Shown here: in pieces, positions 35,606 to 45,081 of the stretch | Layout: each line of letters begins with the position of its first letter | Position numbering within the stretch: position 1 is the stretch's first letter | Made by a program: the position numbers and the translations under genes | DNA from: Desulfofundulus thermosubterraneus DSM 16057 | GTDB taxonomy: Bacteria; Bacillota; Desulfotomaculia; Desulfotomaculales; Desulfovirgulaceae | Direction of reading: 5' to 3' | DNA length: 64,000 bases | Assembly: GCF_900142025.1 (NCBI RefSeq) | Contig: NZ_FQZM01000004.1 | Coordinates: forward strand, 62,001-126,000 | The notes under the pieces: generated by a model | The model's database searches: none | What the model was told of the DNA's origin: nothing | The model's input: the letters and a program-made list of their open reading frames with translations, nothing else

Positions 35606-36559
35606 ATGCTCGGAGTAGTTGCTGCTTATATTCTGGATCTGCTGGTGGGAGACCCCCGCTGGCTTCCCCACCCGGTAGTAATTATGGGCAAAATCATTGC
35701 CGGGCTGGAAAAAATTCTCCGCCGGGTAGCCAGGAGTCCCCTTTCCCTGCGGATCGCCGGGGTGGTCCTGGCGTCCATGGTGGTCGGGAGCAGTTACCTG
35801 GCTGTGCACTTTTTGGTCCGCCTGGCTGCCCTGGTGCACCCCTGGTTGGCCCTGGGGCTGGAGGTCTGGCTCATTGCCACTACCTTTGCCGTCCGGGGGC
35901 TGGCCGGAGCGGCCCGGGGTGTACTGCTCTCCCTATCCCGGGGCGATCTGGATCTGGCCCGCCGGCAGGTAAGCTATATAGTCGGCAGGGATACCCACGC
36001 CATGGATGTCCGGGAAATGACCCGGGCTACGGTGGAAACGGTGGCCGAAAACATTGTCGATGGGTTTGTATCCCCTCTCTTTTATGCCCTCATTGGCGGA
36101 GCACCCCTGGCCATGGCCTACCGGGCGGTGAATACCCTTGACTCCATGGTGGGCTACCGGAACGACCTGTACCGGGATCTGGGGTGGGCCTCGGCCCGCC
36201 TGGATGATGTGGCCAATTTTTTGCCTGCCCGCTGGACCGGGCTGTTGCTCGTGGCGGCTGCCTGGCTTTCCGGGCGCCGGGCCGGGGGGGCCTGGCAGGT
36301 TATAAGAAAAGATGCCCGGCGTCATCCCAGCCCCAACAGCGGCATTCCCGAGGCAGCCATAGCCGGGGCCCTGGGGGTACGCCTCGGCGGACTGAACTAT
36401 TATGGCGGGCGGGCCTCCTTTCGAGCCTATCTAAACGAATCCGGACACCCGCCGCAGGTAGACCACATCCGCCAGGCGGTGGACATGCTCTACCTTACCG
36501 CCGCCCTGGCTGTAATCAGCGGCTTGGCGGTGAAGTTAATCTTTTGCTCACTTTTATGA
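35606..36559 (+). CDS. cbiB: Adenosylcobinamide-phosphate synthase CbiB
   Basis: 317 residues, multi-pass membrane protein that joins the aminopropanol arm to cobyric acid. It begins LDLLVGDPRWLPHPVVIMGK, the family start, and has TVETVAENIVDGFVSPLFY, NTLDSMVGYRND and RDARRHPSPNSG-like motif (here KDARRHPSPNSGIPEA). The ATG at 35606 has no strong ribosome site; a slightly different start cannot be excluded. It is 15 bases from cbiA. Confidence 0.93.
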   Translation: MLGVVAAYILDLLVGDPRWLPHPVVIMGKIIAGLEKILRRVARSPLSLRIAGVVLASMVVGSSYLAVHFLVRLAALVHPWLALGLEVWLIATTFAVRGLAGAARGVLLSLSRGDLDLARRQVSYIVGRDTHAMDVREMTRATVETVAENIVDGFVSPLFYALIGGAPLAMAYRAVNTLDSMVGYRNDLYRDLGWASARLDDVANFLPARWTGLLLVAAAWLSGRRAGGAWQVIRKDARRHPSPNSGIPEAAIAGALGVRLGGLNYYGGRASFRAYLNESGHPPQVDHIRQAVDMLYLTAALAVISGLAVKLIFCSLL

Positions 36560-36574
36560 GGAGGTCGCACTCTT

Positions 36575-37972
36575 TTGAACATACCGCGCCTTTTAATAGC
36601 AGCAACCCACAGTGGTGCCGGTAAAACCACCCTAGCCACGGCTCTGATGGCCGCCTTTACCCGGGCGGGTTTTGCCGTCCAGCCTTTCAAGGTGGGCCCG
36701 GATTACATTGATCCCGGCTACCACACCGCCGCTACGGGACGGACTTCCCGCAACCTGGATACCTTTTTTTTGGGGGCGGCCGGAGTGCGGGAGGTGTTTA
36801 CCCGCGCCGCTTCGGGGGCGGACCTCTGTATAATCGAAGGGGTCATGGGGCTTTACGACGGGAAAGGGGCTACGGAGCGGGGCAGTTCGGCGGAGGTGGC
36901 TAAAGCCCTCGAGGCTCCGGTTTTGCTGGTGGTGGATGCCCGGTCCATGTCCCGCAGTGCGGCCGCCCTGGTCCTGGGCTACCGCCTTTTTGATCCCCGG
37001 GTGCGGTTGGCCGGGGTGCTGCTCAACCGGGTGGGCAGTACCCGGCACTACGCCACGCTTAAGGAGGCCATTGAAAAACAGGCAGGTGTTCCCGTGCTGG
37101 GCTGGGTTGGCCGCCGGGCGGAAATATTCCTTCCTCACCGGCACCTGGGCCTTTTGCCGGCGGTGGAAAAGGACGCCCTGGTCGAACATTTGGAACGGCT
37201 GGTGGCGGTCCTGGAGGGAGGGGTGGATCTCTTCCGCCTGCTGGAGGCAGCACGGCAGGCGCCGCCGCTGCCCGAAACTCCGCGGGAGATTTTTCCTGCC
37301 GCACCCCTGACCCCGCGGGTGCGCCTGGGGGTAGTAAGGGACGCCGCCTTTAACTTTTACTACCAGGACGGGCTGGAGCTCCTGGCCGCTCTAGGAGCGG
37401 AAATCGTTTTTGTCAGCGCCCTTGCCGATCCGGCTTTGCCACCGGAGCTGGACGGCCTGTACATTGGCGGCGGCTTTCCGGAAATGTTTTTAGAAAAGCT
37501 GGCGGCCAACAAAGGGTTCCTGGAAAGTTTGAGTCGGGCTTTTCACCTGGGTATGCCCGTCTATGCCGAATGCGGCGGGATGATGTATCTTTGCCGGGTC
37601 ATTTGCGATTTTGAAGGCCGGGAATATCCCATGGCCGGCTTGCTGCCGGGAGTATGCCGCATGCATTCCCGGCGGGTGGCCCTGGGATACTGTGAAGCCC
37701 GTGTACTGGCCGATAATATCCTGGCTCCGGCGGGAACAAGGCTGGTGGGCCACGAATTTCACTATTCTTACATAGAGGGCATGCCCCGGGATTTCCCCCG
37801 AGCTTATGCGCTTTACCGGGAAGGGGATCGGGAGGGGGTGCTGGATGGCTATGTCCATGGCAACCTGCTGGCCTCCTACTTGCACCTGCACTTTGTCTCC
37901 TGCCCGGAAGTCGCCCGGCGGTTTATTGACCGTTGCGAAGATTATAAAAGGCAAAGGGTGATGGGATGCTGA
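36575..37972 (+). CDS. cbiA: Cobyrinate a,c-diamide synthase
   Basis: 465 residues. Uses glutamine and ATP to amidate the a and c side chains of cobyrinate. P-loop ATHSGAGKTTLATAL and VGPDYIDPGYH lie in the N-terminal half; the GATase domain has the catalytic Cys in YAECGGMMYL and ends with HGNLLASYLHLH. TTG 36575 follows GAGGAGGTCG by 9 bases. The stop overlaps the cobS start by seven bases. It acts before cobQ in the pathway although it lies after it. Confidence 0.94.
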   Translation: MNIPRLLIAATHSGAGKTTLATALMAAFTRAGFAVQPFKVGPDYIDPGYHTAATGRTSRNLDTFFLGAAGVREVFTRAASGADLCIIEGVMGLYDGKGATERGSSAEVAKALEAPVLLVVDARSMSRSAAALVLGYRLFDPRVRLAGVLLNRVGSTRHYATLKEAIEKQAGVPVLGWVGRRAEIFLPHRHLGLLPAVEKDALVEHLERLVAVLEGGVDLFRLLEAARQAPPLPETPREIFPAAPLTPRVRLGVVRDAAFNFYYQDGLELLAALGAEIVFVSALADPALPPELDGLYIGGGFPEMFLEKLAANKGFLESLSRAFHLGMPVYAECGGMMYLCRVICDFEGREYPMAGLLPGVCRMHSRRVALGYCEARVLADNILAPAGTRLVGHEFHYSYIEGMPRDFPRAYALYREGDREGVLDGYVHGNLLASYLHLHFVSCPEVARRFIDRCEDYKRQRVMGC

Positions 37973-38721
37973 AAACCCTGGCCATGGCCCTGCAATTTTT
38001 AACCAGGTTTTATGTCTACCGGGGTGATTTTGATGAGCGTGCCTACGGGCGGGCCCCCGTGTTTTTCCCCCTGGTAGGCCTTTTCCTGGGCGCAGCCTGG
38101 ATGGCCCTTTATTTTGCTCTTTCCCCCTTCTTCCCGCCGGCAGTCACCGCCGCCCTTCTGGTGCTGGGCATGGTTGCATTCAGCGGGGGGTTGCACCTGG
38201 ACGGGTTTATGGATACCATGGACGGGATCTTCAGCGGGCGGTCCAGGGAAAAAATGCTGGAAATTATGCGGGACAGCCGGGTGGGAGCCTTCGGTGTGCT
38301 CGGGCTGACCTGTTTATTGCTGCTCAAGTTTGCGCTGCTTTTCGGCATACCCCGGGAAGTTTTGCCCCGCTTGCTGTTAATAGTCCCGGCCATTAGCCGC
38401 TGGGGGATGGTTTATGCCATTGCCCGCTTTCCCTATGTCCGGCAGCAGGGCCTTGGCCTTTTGCAGGTCCGCTATACCCGGGGGCGGGAGCTGGTCCTGG
38501 CCTCCCTTTTTGTCCTGATAGCAGCCGTAATGGGGGGACCGGTGGGTCTGGTTCTACTGTTTGTTTCCCTTATACTGGTGCACGGGCTTGGCCGTTATCT
38601 CACCGGCCGGCTGGGCGGCCTAACCGGGGATACCTACGGGGCCATTAATGAAATTCTGGAAGTTTTTTTACTGTTGGCGGCACATCCTTTAAGCAGTTAC
38701 CTTCCAATAACTTTTCGGTAA
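37966..38721 (+). CDS. cobS: Adenosylcobinamide-GDP ribazoletransferase (cobalamin synthase)
   Basis: 251 residues, about six membrane segments. Joins AdoCbi-GDP and alpha-ribazole (or its phosphate). FSGGLHLDGFMDTMDGIFSG, with the conserved Asp/His residues, is the signature, along with MRDSRVGAFG. Start ATG lies inside the end of cbiA, so it is translationally coupled. Confidence 0.95.
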   Translation: MLKTLAMALQFLTRFYVYRGDFDERAYGRAPVFFPLVGLFLGAAWMALYFALSPFFPPAVTAALLVLGMVAFSGGLHLDGFMDTMDGIFSGRSREKMLEIMRDSRVGAFGVLGLTCLLLLKFALLFGIPREVLPRLLLIVPAISRWGMVYAIARFPYVRQQGLGLLQVRYTRGRELVLASLFVLIAAVMGGPVGLVLLFVSLILVHGLGRYLTGRLGGLTGDTYGAINEILEVFLLLAAHPLSSYLPITFR

Positions 38722-38735
38722 CGGGGGTGCAAACG

Positions 38736-39848
38736 ATGAGCCTTGATGATAAAATAGAAAAGGACTACCAGTCCGTTCCCCCCCATGGTGGCAACCTGGT
38801 ACGGGCGGCCATGGAATACGGGCTTGCGCCGCAAGATTTTTTGGATTTCAGCGCCAATATCAATCCTCTGGGCCCCAGCCCGTTGGTTATGGAAGCCCTG
38901 AGGGCCAATCTGTGGCAGATATGCCATTACCCGGATCCGGATTGCCGGGAGTTAAAGAGTGCTCTGGCGGAGCACCTTGGGATTGAAACCCCTTGCCTTC
39001 TGGTGGGAAACGGAGCCAGTGAGTTAATTTACCTGCTAGCCCGGGTTTTCTCCTTCCGCCGGGTGCTCATTCCCGCCCCTACCTTTAGCGAATATGGCCT
39101 GGCCGTAAGGGCTGCCGGGGGGAAAGTCAATTATTTTTTTCTGAATCCCTCCCCGGGTTTTCCTTTTCCTCTGGAGGAAGTTTTAAGGCAACTGCCGGAG
39201 GTGGATGCTCTTTTTTTATGCAACCCCAATAACCCTACCGGAAGGCTTGTTCCCCGCCAGGAACTGGAGGCTTTGCTGGAAGCGGCTGCGGCATACAGGG
39301 CCATGGTGATTGTTGACGAAGCCTTTATGGACTTTGTGGCCGATCCCCAAAGCCATACTTTGCTTTCCCTGGCAGGCCGGCACCCCCGTTTAATCCTGCT
39401 TTATTCTTTGACCAAGATTTTAGCCATTCCCGGCTTGCGCCTGGGGGTGCTGGCGGCACGGCCCGAGGTCGTTAAAGCCCTGGACCGGGCAAGGGACCCC
39501 TGGAGCGTGAATGCCCTGGCCCAGGTGGCCGGAGTGGTCGGATTGCAGGACAGGGAATACATTGAAGCTACCCGGGATCTGGTGGCCCGGGAGCGGGAAT
39601 TCCTGTTCCGGGAGTTCTCTTCTTTGCCCGGCTTGCGTCCTTTCCCCGGAGCGGCCAACTTCTTGCTGGTGGATATAACTGGCACTCGCTTTGCGGCGGG
39701 GGAACTGGTCCGGCTGCTGGGACACCGGGGCATCCTGGTGCGTAACTGTGCCAATTTCCCCGGCCTGTCGGAGGGATACATTCGAGTCGCCGTAAAAAGA
39801 CGGGAGGAAAACTTGCGCCTTCTGGAAGCACTGCGCGAGGTGCTTTAG
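38736..39848 (+). CDS. cobD: Threonine-phosphate decarboxylase, CobD type
   Basis: A 370-residue PLP enzyme that decarboxylates L-threonine 3-phosphate to aminopropanol phosphate, the arm used by CbiB. HGGNLVRAAMEYGL at the N terminus and DFSANINPLGPSP are typical; the PLP Lys is in YSLTKILAIPGLRLG. Relatives include histidinol-phosphate aminotransferase, but the neighbours decide for CobD. ATG 38736 is 5-6 bases after GGGGGTGC; GTG 38727 overlaps that site. Confidence 0.9.
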   Translation: MSLDDKIEKDYQSVPPHGGNLVRAAMEYGLAPQDFLDFSANINPLGPSPLVMEALRANLWQICHYPDPDCRELKSALAEHLGIETPCLLVGNGASELIYLLARVFSFRRVLIPAPTFSEYGLAVRAAGGKVNYFFLNPSPGFPFPLEEVLRQLPEVDALFLCNPNNPTGRLVPRQELEALLEAAAAYRAMVIVDEAFMDFVADPQSHTLLSLAGRHPRLILLYSLTKILAIPGLRLGVLAARPEVVKALDRARDPWSVNALAQVAGVVGLQDREYIEATRDLVAREREFLFREFSSLPGLRPFPGAANFLLVDITGTRFAAGELVRLLGHRGILVRNCANFPGLSEGYIRVAVKRREENLRLLEALREVL

Positions 39849-39861
39849 GAGAGAAAATATC

Positions 39862-40484
39862 ATGAGCTGCCGCATTTACCTGGTCAGGCACGGCGAAACA
39901 ATCTGGAACGCAGAGTTAAGATTTCAAGGCCATAGCGATACCGCTCTTTCCCCGCGGGGGCTGGAGCAGGCCCGGGCGCTGGCCCGGCGTTTGCGCGGGG
40001 AAAATTTCAGTGCCTTTTACGCCAGTGACCTGCAACGCGCCTTGAACACGGCCCGCATTCTGGCGGAACCTCACGGCTTGCCCGTAGTCCCCTTGAAGGC
40101 TCTGCGGGAAATTAACTTCGGCGCCTGGGAAGGACTTACGGTGGCGGAAATTAAGAACCGCTATCCCCGGGAGTTGCAACAGTGGTGGCACGACCCCTTG
40201 CACACGCGCGTTCCCGGGGGGAAACCCTGGCGGAGGTGGTAGAGAGGGTTACTCTGGCGGTGCGGGAGATAGTGGAAAAACATCCCACCGGCCAGGTAGT
40301 GGTTGTTTGCCATGGGGGTTGTGTTCGGACGCTGGTGGGGGCGGTTTTAGGAATGGATTTAAATCAATACTGGCGTCTGGGAGTCAATAATGCATGCCTG
40401 TCTATCCTGGAATTTCCTACCTGGGAGAAGGGAATTTTAACCCTGTTTAACGATTGCAGTCATCTGGAAAAGAGAGGGGGTTAA
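39862..40484 (+). pseudogene. cobC: CobC-like phosphatase (histidine phosphatase family), frameshifted
   Basis: Two overlapping frames together make one phosphoglycerate-mutase-like phosphatase, expected to remove the phosphate of alpha-ribazole phosphate. The first frame has YLVRHGETIWN and YASDLQRALNTARI and runs to about 40221; the second continues ETLAEVVERVTLAVREIV and holds VVCHGGCVRTL. They meet at CCC-GGGGGG-AAA (G run 40216-40221). One more G would join them as VPGGETLAE, the pattern seen in the family. Either a base is missing in the data, or the gene is broken, or a -1 slip on GGGGGGA restores it. The first frame alone ends at 40242 without the second catalytic His. Confidence 0.85.
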
Positions 40485-40485
40485 A

Positions 40486-42576
40486 TTGACTCCTGCTAAA
40501 ACTTCCTTTTCCCGGCGCCTGGGCGTTCTCTTCCTGATAGCGCTGCTGGCTTTTAGTTGCCTGATCGCACGCCTTTTTTTCGTTCAGGTGTTATGGGGAG
40601 GACAATTGCGTCAGGAGGCAACTAAAATTCGTACAAGGGACATTATCCTGCAACCCAACCGGGGAAACATCTACGACCGCCAGCATAATCCCCTGGTCAC
40701 CAGTATTCCCTCTTATTCCATTTATACCCACCCCGATCAGATAAAGGATCCCGGAAGTGTCGCGGATAAGGTTACGGCTATTTTGGGTATCCGGCGTGAA
40801 GAAATATATGAAAAACTGGCCGCCCGGGGGCCCTTTGTCTGGCTGCAGCACGGTGTGGAATTCGACCGGGCCAAAAAGCTGCAGGGAATCAGCGGCCTTG
40901 GCTTTATCGAATCCAGTACCCGTTTTTACAAACAGGGTAACCTCGCTGCGGCCCTGCTGGGCTTTGTGGGGGATGATAACCAGGGACTTAATGGCCTGGA
41001 GAAAAGTTATGACAGGGAATTGCGGGGATCGCCGGGAAAAATGGTGCTGGAGATTGACGCCCAGGGTCGTCAGATTCCCCAGAGTGCGGTGTTAGTGAAG
41101 CGTTCGGAAGCGGGAAACAACCTGGTGCTCACTCTGGACCAGACCATCCAGTACTATGTGGAGCGGGAGCTGGACAGGATTGTTTCTGCTTACCAGCCGA
41201 AATGGGCGGTCATTCTGGTCATGGATCCCAAAACGGGCGAGATTCTGGCTATGGGCAACCGGCCCACCTTTGACCCCTCCCGGTGGCGGAAGTTTCCCCG
41301 GGAAGTTTGGGAAAAAAATCCGGTCACCCTCTATACCTATGAACCCGGTTCGACCTTCAAGATGATTACCGCGGCGGCAGCCCTGGAGGAGGGGGTGGTG
41401 CGGCCTACGGATTGGTTTAATGATCCGGGTTATGCTGTAGTTAATGGGCGGCGCATTTACTGTTGGGATCGCAAGGGACACGGGTTGCAATCTTTTGCTC
41501 AGGCCGTGGGAAACTCCTGCAACCCGGTTTTCATCCAGGTAGGGTTAAAACTGGGCAAGGAGAGGTTTTTTAAATACGTCCGGGGCTTTGGTTTTGGTAC
41601 CCCCACGAACATTGATTTGCCCGGTGAAGAATCGGGAGTAGTATTGCCTGAAGAAAGGGCTTCGGAGCTGGATATAGCTACCATGGCCATCGGCCAATCC
41701 ATCGCGGTCACGCCAATCCAGCTTTTAACTGCCGTTTCGGCCATAGCCAACGGGGGTTACCTCATGCAGCCCCATGTGGTCAGGGCCGTGGAGGATGCTT
41801 CGGGAAAAACCATCCGGGAAATAACTCCCCGGGTAATCCGGCAGGTTATCTCCACGGAAACCGCCCGGCAACTATCCGGGTTATTAGAAAAGGTGGTTCT
41901 GGAAGGAACAGGCAAGCGGGCTCTGGTGGAAGGCTACAGAGTAGCGGGGAAGACAGGTACCGCCCAGGTACCCGGCCCGGGCGGTTATGTAGAAGGGAAG
42001 TATGTGGCCTCCTTTGCCGGTTTCGCCCCTGCCGATAATCCCCGGATTGCCGTCCTGGTGGTGGTCGGCGAACCCCGGGGGCAGGAATATCATGGGGGTG
42101 AGGTGGCTGCCCCGGCCTTTGGTGCAGTTGTAAGGGACACTTTGCGTTACCTTGGGGTCCCCGAAGATCCCAGCCGGGAGAGCCAGGATGTTCCCCCGGA
42201 GCAGGATGAGCTGGTTGTCGTGCCCAATGTGGTCGGCTTTCCGGTGCGTGAAGCACTATGGCTGCTGCAGGAACGGGGGTTGCGGTCCTGGTCTCCCGGA
42301 AAAACGGGCCTGGTGACCGGCCAGGAGCCGCCGGCGGGCAAACGCGTTCCCCCGGGTACTACGGTGAGTTTACAAATTGTTACCGGCAAGGCTCCGGAAC
42401 AGCTGGTTGTTCCCGATCTGTCCGGGCTTACGGTAAAAAAGGCGGGCTCAATCCTGGAGGAGTTGGGTTTAAAATTCAAAGCTTCGGGGAGCGGTGTGGC
42501 CGTCCGGCAACGTCCTGAGGCGGGCAGCCGCGTGGCTCCGGGAACCACGGTTTTCGTGGAATTCGCTCCTCCCTAG
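40486..42576 (+). CDS. Penicillin-binding protein 2 type transpeptidase with two PASTA domains
   Basis: 696 residues. An N-terminal membrane anchor (LGVLFLIALLAFSCLIARLFF), a PBP dimerisation domain, and a transpeptidase domain with STFK (active Ser), SCN in VGNSCNPVF and KTGTA, followed by two PASTA repeats (about residues 575-630 and 640-694). The build is that of SpoVD / PbpB-type class B enzymes that cross-link septal or spore-cortex peptidoglycan. TTG 40486 lies right after the cobC stop, behind AGAGGGGG. No mra-cell wall genes are adjacent, so a special sporulation or division role is likely but not shown. Confidence 0.9.
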   Translation: MTPAKTSFSRRLGVLFLIALLAFSCLIARLFFVQVLWGGQLRQEATKIRTRDIILQPNRGNIYDRQHNPLVTSIPSYSIYTHPDQIKDPGSVADKVTAILGIRREEIYEKLAARGPFVWLQHGVEFDRAKKLQGISGLGFIESSTRFYKQGNLAAALLGFVGDDNQGLNGLEKSYDRELRGSPGKMVLEIDAQGRQIPQSAVLVKRSEAGNNLVLTLDQTIQYYVERELDRIVSAYQPKWAVILVMDPKTGEILAMGNRPTFDPSRWRKFPREVWEKNPVTLYTYEPGSTFKMITAAAALEEGVVRPTDWFNDPGYAVVNGRRIYCWDRKGHGLQSFAQAVGNSCNPVFIQVGLKLGKERFFKYVRGFGFGTPTNIDLPGEESGVVLPEERASELDIATMAIGQSIAVTPIQLLTAVSAIANGGYLMQPHVVRAVEDASGKTIREITPRVIRQVISTETARQLSGLLEKVVLEGTGKRALVEGYRVAGKTGTAQVPGPGGYVEGKYVASFAGFAPADNPRIAVLVVVGEPRGQEYHGGEVAAPAFGAVVRDTLRYLGVPEDPSRESQDVPPEQDELVVVPNVVGFPVREALWLLQERGLRSWSPGKTGLVTGQEPPAGKRVPPGTTVSLQIVTGKAPEQLVVPDLSGLTVKKAGSILEELGLKFKASGSGVAVRQRPEAGSRVAPGTTVFVEFAPP

Positions 42577-42639
42577 GTATTTTCCTAAAATAGACAGCCT
42601 AAAGCTTTCAGTTATAACATAACAGGCACCCATGACGTT

Positions 42640-42921
42640 TTCAGCGTCACCAGGAGAGGATTGAAAATCGCAGCTGTTTTGCACGTAAGCGAGCGACATT
42701 GACCCGGCACTCACTGCAACCAGAGTTCTCTGATGGGATTAGTGCTGACTATATACTGTTTAAATGCCTGCGCAGGTACCCAGCACTCACCGTAACCGGG
42801 TTCTCTGATAGTAATACTGCTAACCATATGTGGCTTTAGTTACTGCGCAGATACCTGGAACCGGTGAGTGCTGGGTGAGTGCTGGGGAACGGAGCGAGCG
42901 CGTGCAAAAGGCAGGCAATTA
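42640..42921. repeat. Palindromic intergenic element, copy 3, nested double
   Basis: An inner palindrome (42779-42875; arms CCCAGCACTCACCG and CGGTGAGTGCTGGG, 14 bp) sits inside an outer one (CCGGCACTCAC 42704-42714 with GTGAGTGCTGG 42875-42885). Outside both, TTTTGCACG (42677-42685) faces CGTGCAAAA (42901-42909). The left flank TTCAGCGTCACCAGGAGAGG at 42640 recurs at 59233, and the right flank GCGCGTGCAAAAGGCAGGCA recurs at 50.9 and 59.4 kb. The whole 383-base gap between the penicillin-binding protein and thiM is occupied by this. Confidence 0.88.
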
Positions 42922-42959
42922 CTATTTTCAGGGTATAGATATCTCGGAGGGATAGCGCT

Positions 42960-43763
42960 ATGAACTGGGGAGATCGGGTAGTTGCCGTGCGGCAAAAGGT
43001 GCTCAAGGAGCGCCCACTAATACACCACATTACCAATTTGGTTGTGACCAATCTGACCGCCAATGTTACCCTGGCTGTTGGGGCATCACCGGTGATGGCT
43101 TATGCCCGGGAAGAAGTGGCTGATATGGCGCGCTTAGCCCGGTCCGTGGTGTTAAATATGGGGACGCTTACGGCAGCCGAAGTGGAGGCAATGCTGCAGG
43201 CGGGCCGGGCGGCCAATGCGGCAGGTATTCCTGTTATCTTCGATCCTGTCGGGGCAGGAGCTACACCTTTTCGCACGGCGACTGCGCAGATGATTATCAG
43301 GGAATTGCGTATCGACATTTTACGCGGCAACGCTTCGGAGATCGCTGCCGTCAGTGGTTTCGGCGGGCAGACTAAAGGTGTGGATGCCGGTCAAATTTCC
43401 GTGCCCGCCAGCCAAATGGCCAGGCAGGTGGCGCGGGATTCAGGTACCGTGGTTGTGGTAACGGGAGCCACCGATTACATCAGCGACGGGGAGCGATTGA
43501 TTGCGGTGGAAAACGGTCATACCATGCTCACTGCAGTGACGGGTACGGGTTGCTCCGCCACCAGTGTCATTGCCGCTTTCCGGGCGGTGGAAGCTGACGG
43601 CGTAACCGCCGGTGCGGCAGCCCTCGCCTATTATGGCCTGGCCGCCGAGCATGCCGCTGCCACCAGCCGCGGACCGGCGAGCTTTCAGATGGCCCTTTTG
43701 GACACCCTGTATAATTTGGAAGGGGAAGAACTGGCCCGGGGTGTCAAAATACGGGAACTCTAA
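42960..43763 (+). CDS. thiM: Hydroxyethylthiazole kinase
   Basis: 267 residues, ribokinase-like fold. Phosphorylates 4-methyl-5-(2-hydroxyethyl)thiazole in thiamine salvage. HHITNLVVTNLTANVTLAVG at the N terminus and TGTGCSATSVIAAF with the catalytic Cys/Gly loop are diagnostic. ATG 42960 is 8 bases after GGAGGG. I see no TPP riboswitch in front; the gap holds the palindromic element. No other thi gene is near. Confidence 0.95.
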   Translation: MNWGDRVVAVRQKVLKERPLIHHITNLVVTNLTANVTLAVGASPVMAYAREEVADMARLARSVVLNMGTLTAAEVEAMLQAGRAANAAGIPVIFDPVGAGATPFRTATAQMIIRELRIDILRGNASEIAAVSGFGGQTKGVDAGQISVPASQMARQVARDSGTVVVVTGATDYISDGERLIAVENGHTMLTAVTGTGCSATSVIAAFRAVEADGVTAGAAALAYYGLAAEHAAATSRGPASFQMALLDTLYNLEGEELARGVKIREL

Positions 43764-43885
43764 CTGTTCTAATCGATTGTCGCCAATAAGACAAAAAAAT
43801 AGTCGCCGGGGCGACAGAAAATTATGCCGGTTTATGTCAAAATACAAAGTGCACGCATGAAAAACCATATACCTCCTTCTTCCCG

Positions 43886-43918
43886 TTTCCCACTTCTAAC
43901 CAGTGGGAAAATTTTTTT
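43886..43918 (+). terminator. Rho-independent terminator after thiM
   Basis: TTTCCCACT (43886-43894) pairs with AGTGGGAAA (43902-43910), then A and seven T. Its end touches the stop of the convergent gene. A further hairpin, GTCGCC/GGCGAC, lies near 43802-43815. Confidence 0.8.
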
Positions 43919-44964
43919 CAGGGGATGCTCCGCTGGTATACCCGGTAACGTCTAACAGGGTGCGGGGTTACCCTTTGCACCATTTTTAGCACCACCGAGT
44001 TGCCCTCGTGGATCTGGGATATTTCTATCTGGCTGCCGGGTGGCAGGGCGGCGTGACAGGTTTCCAGGAGCAGGGCATCTATTCCCCGCTGCCGGAATTC
44101 AGGGACCACGGCCATAAGGGCCAGCCTGAAAGCGGGTTTTCCTTCCGGTTCCCCCGGTTGGGGGATGCAAAAGCAAATTCCCGCCGGTTGGTGGTCTACC
44201 CGGGCCAGCAGAAGCAGGCGGGGGTCCGCCACCCTTTGGTAGTGAGTTAAAATGGCCAGGACCTCAGGAAGGGTGAGGGGAATGTAGCCCCAGTTCCGTT
44301 TCATGGAGCGGTTCAGAATATAGTGCACCGCTTCCACCTGCCGGTGGAAGGACAAACAGGAGTTTAAGGGCTGTACCACGGTTCCCTGGTAACGCCTGGC
44401 CCTGCGGGCTGCCCGTTTTATTACTTCCGGTAACGTGTCTTCAGCCGACCATTGGTAGGCCAGCAGATCTGCTAGTTTTTTGCATCCACAGCTTTCGAAA
44501 AGTTCTTTATAATAGGGGGGGTTGTAGGGAAGCATGAAGGTCGGGGGTGCGGAAAAGCCATCAATTAAAACTCCCACGCGCTGGTTGGTGTTTGCCATTG
44601 CGGGACCGGTCATTTTCCAACACTTTTGCTCCCGGAGCCATTTCCCCGCTTCTTCCATGAGAGCCCGGGTTACTTGCTCATCCCGGGCTGCTTCAAAAGC
44701 ACCAAAAAATCCCGTATTCGCATCCCGGCAGAAATCATCCACTGCGCAGGCTATACGTCCCACGGGTTTGCCGTTTTGCAGAGCTAAAAAAAGAGCCAGC
44801 TGTACATGCCGTAGTGCCGGGTTGGCACCGGGGTCTAACAAAAGAGCCGTTTCCCGCCGGTTGGCAAGTGCTGCCTGGCTATTCCGGCCGTAAATATATT
44901 CCGCCAACTCCAGGAACGAAAAAAACTGCGTCCTGTTTTGGACGCGAACTACTCTTAATGACAC
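43918..44964 (-). CDS. GNAT-like acetyltransferase domain protein
   Basis: 348 residues. The C-terminal 120 residues look like a GNAT fold (FRLALMAVVPEFRQRGIDALLLE holds the RQRG acetyl-CoA loop). The N-terminal part (GRNSQAALANRRETALLLDP, CAVDDFCRDANTGFFGAFEA) resembles long GNAT-related proteins of unknown substrate that cluster with lipid or amide synthesis genes in other bacteria. I cannot name a reaction. GTG 44964 gives MSLRVVRVQNRTQFFSFLEL; the frame stays open to 45057. The next gene is divergent. Confidence 0.7.
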   Translation of the reverse strand: MSLRVVRVQNRTQFFSFLELAEYIYGRNSQAALANRRETALLLDPGANPALRHVQLALFLALQNGKPVGRIACAVDDFCRDANTGFFGAFEAARDEQVTRALMEEAGKWLREQKCWKMTGPAMANTNQRVGVLIDGFSAPPTFMLPYNPPYYKELFESCGCKKLADLLAYQWSAEDTLPEVIKRAARRARRYQGTVVQPLNSCLSFHRQVEAVHYILNRSMKRNWGYIPLTLPEVLAILTHYQRVADPRLLLLARVDHQPAGICFCIPQPGEPEGKPAFRLALMAVVPEFRQRGIDALLLETCHAALPPGSQIEISQIHEGNSVVLKMVQRVTPHPVRRYRVYQRSIP

Positions 44965-45081
44965 TTGTAATTCCCGCCCTTTTTTCTTTAGAATATGCGG
45001 GGGCGGGGAAAGAGGAGAAGGAAATTCCGTAAAAAAGGGGAATCCAGGTAATAGCATATAGTATGGAATGAGGTGTAATCA

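Noticed and set aside
42577..42959. TPP riboswitch before thiM
   Set aside because: No CTGAGA or ACCTGATCTGG-type motif; the gap is filled by the palindromic element.
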